A stretch of 64,000 bases of DNA from Bradyrhizobium sp. JYMT SZCCT0428 (lineage in GTDB: Bacteria; Pseudomonadota; Alphaproteobacteria; Rhizobiales; Xanthobacteraceae). The position numbers were made by a program, and so were the translations under genes. Each line of letters opens with the position of its first letter. Within the stretch, counting starts at the first letter, position 1. The stretch covers positions 1 through 64,000 of the forward strand of contig NZ_JAFCLS010000046.1 of NCBI RefSeq assembly GCF_018131075.1. The letters run 5' to 3'. Of the stretch, positions 62,075-64,000 are shown one piece after another. Under the pieces are notes generated by a model, which saw only the letters and a list, made by a program, of their open reading frames with translations, searched no databases and had not been told where the DNA came from.

Positions 62075-62458
62075 TCACTCATGAGGTTCATGCGCGATCC
62101 TCATTGCATCATCGATGATCGCCTCTACCGCGCCGCCATCAATCCGATTGTTCTTTACCAGCGCCGCTGCCAAAGCCTCGACCGCGGGCCAGTGCTTCAG
62201 CAGCAGATCATAGGTAGGTTCGGCATAGTCTTTCGGGTCGTTCTTGAAGCCAGCGACCTTGGATAAGTCGTCGATTGCTTTTAAGATAAGCGCAAGGTCG
62301 CCATCAGTGTCCTCGAGCTTTTCGTCCATGCCACCGTGGTTGATTGCAACCCTGAAGGCATCGTCCGCAGTCCGCTCGCCGCTCCAAATGGCCTGAGCAA
62401 CGCCTCCAGCAAGGATGATGACTGTTTGATACGCGATCAAGTAGTCGTACTTATCCAT
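62075..62458 (-). CDS. Hypothetical protein, possibly a protease M41 C-terminal fragment
   Basis: A 127-residue soluble protein (start at 62458, MDKYDYLIAYQTVIILAGGVAQ). The hydrophobic N terminus and the stretch HPxVEALAAALVKNNRIDGGAVEAIID (here WPAVEALAAALVKNNRIDGG) resemble the end of FtsH-like zinc proteases, but the HEXXH site is missing. It may be a fragment or a diverged single-domain protein. The open frame extends to 62644 without a better start. Low certainty on family. Confidence 0.5.
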   Translation of the reverse strand: MDKYDYLIAYQTVIILAGGVAQAIWSGERTADDAFRVAINHGGMDEKLEDTDGDLALILKAIDDLSKVAGFKNDPKDYAEPTYDLLLKHWPAVEALAAALVKNNRIDGGAVEAIIDDAMRIAHEPHE

Positions 62459-62779
62459 CAATTGCCATACCAAGTGTAGTTCATGCCGCGACGCCGGTCT
62501 TGTCCTTCCGCGCCGGGCTCGCAGCGCAAGCACGATGGTTCGCTCTAAGTCAGTCGTTGTGACGATAGCGATTAGGCCGGAACGGAATGTCGTCGATGTA
62601 CGGTCGAACAATCCGCTTGGTCTTGAACAGGTTACACCATGCATAGACAGAAAGCGCGAACAAGACAGACGCGAAGGATATTCAGGACAGCATGATCCAC
62701 ATCATCTGTTTTTCCTCTCGATGCAGGCGGCCGGATCACATCGGCGTGGGATGACAGACAAGGAAATCTTCCGGGTGCT

Positions 62780-63043
62780 TTACCGCCGCGCCCCAACGCG
62801 ATTGACGCCACCATTCATGTTGCCACCGGCGTTATGACGAACAGCAGCGCGCGCGACCGGACGCGGCCTGAGTACGACGCCTGCCCGGGCAACGCAGCCA
62901 CCGGGATATCCAACGTAGGTGCAGTACACGACCGCGTTGGCGGGCGCGGGATTGAGGGTGACTCCAGCAAGCCCCAGCAGGGCGCTGGCAGCGATCCCAG
63001 CAACAGTCGCTGACTTGATCGAAAGAGGCTTCTTCGAATGCAT
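62780..63043 (-). CDS. Small secreted protein, 87 residues
   Basis: Starts at 63043 with GAGGAG six bases upstream. A Sec-type signal (SIKSATVAGIAASALLGLAGVTLNPAPANA) is followed by a short mature part with VVYCTYVGYPGGCVAR, two cysteines that could form a disulfide, and a basic Arg/Asn tail. Mature length is about 50 residues. A FixK-like box lies about 100 bases upstream, so it may be induced at low oxygen. Function unknown. Confidence 0.75.
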   Translation of the reverse strand: MHSKKPLSIKSATVAGIAASALLGLAGVTLNPAPANAVVYCTYVGYPGGCVARAGVVLRPRPVARAAVRHNAGGNMNGGVNRVGARR

Positions 63044-63136
63044 GGCGGACTCCTCTTCGCACTTGCAACATTGAACGGGGAATGGAGCCGCCTCGGTGCG
63101 GCTGAACATAGCTTGATCGCAAAGGGATCGCTGACA

Positions 63137-63150
63137 TTGACCTAGATCAA
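63137..63150. promoter_or_regulatory. FixK/FNR-type box upstream of the small secreted protein
   Basis: TTGACCTAGATCAA is a TTGAC-N4-ATCAA dyad, a near-perfect FixK box, at the stop of the receiver gene and about 100 bases before the secreted-protein start. Confidence 0.55.
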
Positions 63151-63540
63151 CGAGTGCCCCCTACCGCCCAGGCCCTGCCGGATGCCTTCTTTGAGCGGCT
63201 CGATCAGTTCGCGCGCTGAGAACGGCTTAGTGAGAAACGCAATGCACCCAGAGGCTACTGCAGCCTCGCGGACCTGAGGGTTCAAATTGCCCGTGATGTA
63301 GATGACCGGCACGGAGACACCTGCGGCTTTCAGGTCCTCTCTTAGCTCGATGCCTGACCCGTCGGGCAGGTTGATGTCGAGGATGATGCAAGCCGCCTTC
63401 TCAATGTTTGAGTGGCCTTTGAACGCCTGCGCGGATGAAAACACGATGGGCTCGTAGGCGTGCCGCCGCAGGAGGCGCTGCACTGCCCTCAGCATTCCAG
63501 GGTCGTCATCGACCACCAACACGACTTTGTTATCCAGCAT
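63142..63540 (-). CDS. Single-domain response regulator near the right edge
   Basis: A 132-residue receiver: VVLVVDDDPGMLRAVQRLL, phospho-acceptor Asp55 in IILDINLPDGSG, and AFLTKPFSARELIEPL with the conserved Lys. The C-terminal tail (GIRQGLGGRGHSLI) is not a DNA-binding domain. It resembles FixJ-type receivers and follows the kinase gene at 63650 on the same strand. A perfect FixK box lies upstream of its start. Confidence 0.85.
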   Translation of the reverse strand: MLDNKVVLVVDDDPGMLRAVQRLLRRHAYEPIVFSSAQAFKGHSNIEKAACIILDINLPDGSGIELREDLKAAGVSVPVIYITGNLNPQVREAAVASGCIAFLTKPFSARELIEPLKEGIRQGLGGRGHSLI

Positions 63541-63603
63541 CCGGGACCTATCCCCACACGCCTGGGGGCATTAAGCGCTAGGCCCGATCCGCTAATATAG
63601 ACC

Positions 63604-63617
63604 TTGATCCAGATCAA
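63604..63617. promoter_or_regulatory. FixK/FNR-type box upstream of the receiver
   Basis: TTGATCCAGATCAA is a perfect TTGAT-N4-ATCAA dyad. It lies 64 bases before the receiver start at 63540, between the receiver and the kinase gene. Confidence 0.65.
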
Positions 63618-63649
63618 GCCAGCCGCCGGACGGGGAAGGCTCCCACAAA

Positions 63650-64000
63650 CTACCCTAATGCCGTCTGTCCGGCAGCCGACCCAAGGCCAATCCGCTGTCT
63701 ATTTAAAACAAGGGGAAGCCTGATCCTAAACGACGCACCGCCGTGATCCCGGTTTTCTGCCCATATCCGCCCACTGTGCGCCTCGATAATTGTGCGCGCG
63801 ATGGACAGCCCCATCCCCATGCCTTCCGCCTTGCTAGTGAAAAACGGCTCGAAGACCTGATCTATTTTGCCTTCTGGAATGCCCGGTCCGCGATCTGACA
63901 CGGATAGCTCAGCAAAGTTTTCTACCTTCGAAGTCCGAATGCTGATGATGCGTTTTTCGGAGGGCTTATTGGTCATTGCGTCCATCGCATTGACGACCAA
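63650..64000 (-). CDS. Histidine kinase, C-terminal part (runs off the window)
   Basis: The visible 116 residues are the ATPase domain: VVNAMDAMTNKP (N box), LSVSDRGPGIPEG (G1) and GMGMGLSIARTIIEAHSG (G2), with the end IRLPLV. The rest of the kinase lies beyond the right edge. It is followed by the receiver gene on the same strand, so they form a pair, perhaps oxygen- or redox-responsive given the FixK box between them (inference). Confidence 0.85.
   Translation of the reverse strand: MVVNAMDAMTNKPSEKRIISIRTSKVENFAELSVSDRGPGIPEGKIDQVFEPFFTSKAEGMGMGLSIARTIIEAHSGRIWAENRDHGGASFRIRLPLVLNRQRIGLGSAAGQTALG

Noticed and set aside
1..64000. tRNA genes or CRISPR arrays
   Set aside because: No T-loop-like GGTTCRAAT with matching acceptor arms was found by eye, and no regularly spaced direct repeats of CRISPR type.

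Overview
The window looks like chromosomal DNA of a GC-rich alphaproteobacterium of the Bradyrhizobium/Rhodopseudomonas group. This is inferred from a cycHJKL-type cytochrome c maturation cluster next to a Do protease, a two-component pair and glnE, a FeuP/FeuQ-like pair, an isolated ku gene, a large GAF-array kinase, and FixK-, CtrA- and EcfG-like sites. No database was searched; names rest on motifs, length and gene order. I saw no tRNA, rRNA or CRISPR array.

0.4-8.6 kb (minus strand): a small CxxCxGxG protein, a lipoprotein pair, glnE, a sensor kinase and response regulator overlapping glnE, and a periplasmic Do/DegP protease. 8.8-11.2 kb: a TetR repressor divergent from a small membrane protein across three regularly spaced operators, then MAPEG and DUF1993 proteins. 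11.3-15.4 kb: cytochrome c maturation genes ccmI-ccmE-ccmF-ccmH (cycHJKL). 15.8-22.1 kb: an iron/heme uptake block with exbB-exbD-tonB facing a 1068-residue TonB-dependent receptor that carries a second, porin-like barrel at its C terminus, then a MntR-type regulator. The exbB and receptor promoters share a 17-bp dyad. 22.1-26.9 kb: an unknown 473-residue protein, a FeuQ/FeuP-like pair and a phosphatase. 27-31.4 kb: a 48-residue membrane protein, ku, a Flp pilin with a membrane companion, and a TPP enzyme.

31.6-38.4 kb holds a sensor kinase with eleven tandem GAF domains. It is split by a one-base frameshift just before its kinase module and followed by the remnant of a response regulator. 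38.6-47.5 kb is ordinary chromosome: an MFS exporter, a YcgN-like protein, penicillin-binding protein 1A, a DUF1214/DUF1254 pair, a frameshifted AHL-lactonase-like gene divergent from a LysR regulator, and a lipoprotein.

From about 47.7 kb the window reads like a genomic island: a tyrosine integrase, an AlpA-like regulator, a twice-frameshifted RepB-type primase/helicase, a phage-like hypothetical, a nitronate monooxygenase-like protein lacking its catalytic His, receiver proteins behind an EcfG-type promoter, a HWE kinase, a MaoC protein, a secreted hydrolase, broken substrate-binding and nuclease-like genes, and a receiver plus kinase at the right edge. Three perfect FixK/FNR-type boxes lie in the last 5 kb, suggesting low-oxygen control there.

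Two dispersed intergenic repeat families are visible: family A (four copies, 6.7-38.6 kb) and family B (four copies, 53-60 kb only). Most one-base frameshifts fall in accessory genes, while long housekeeping genes are intact, which argues for real gene decay more than poor assembly, though a few could be sequencing errors.
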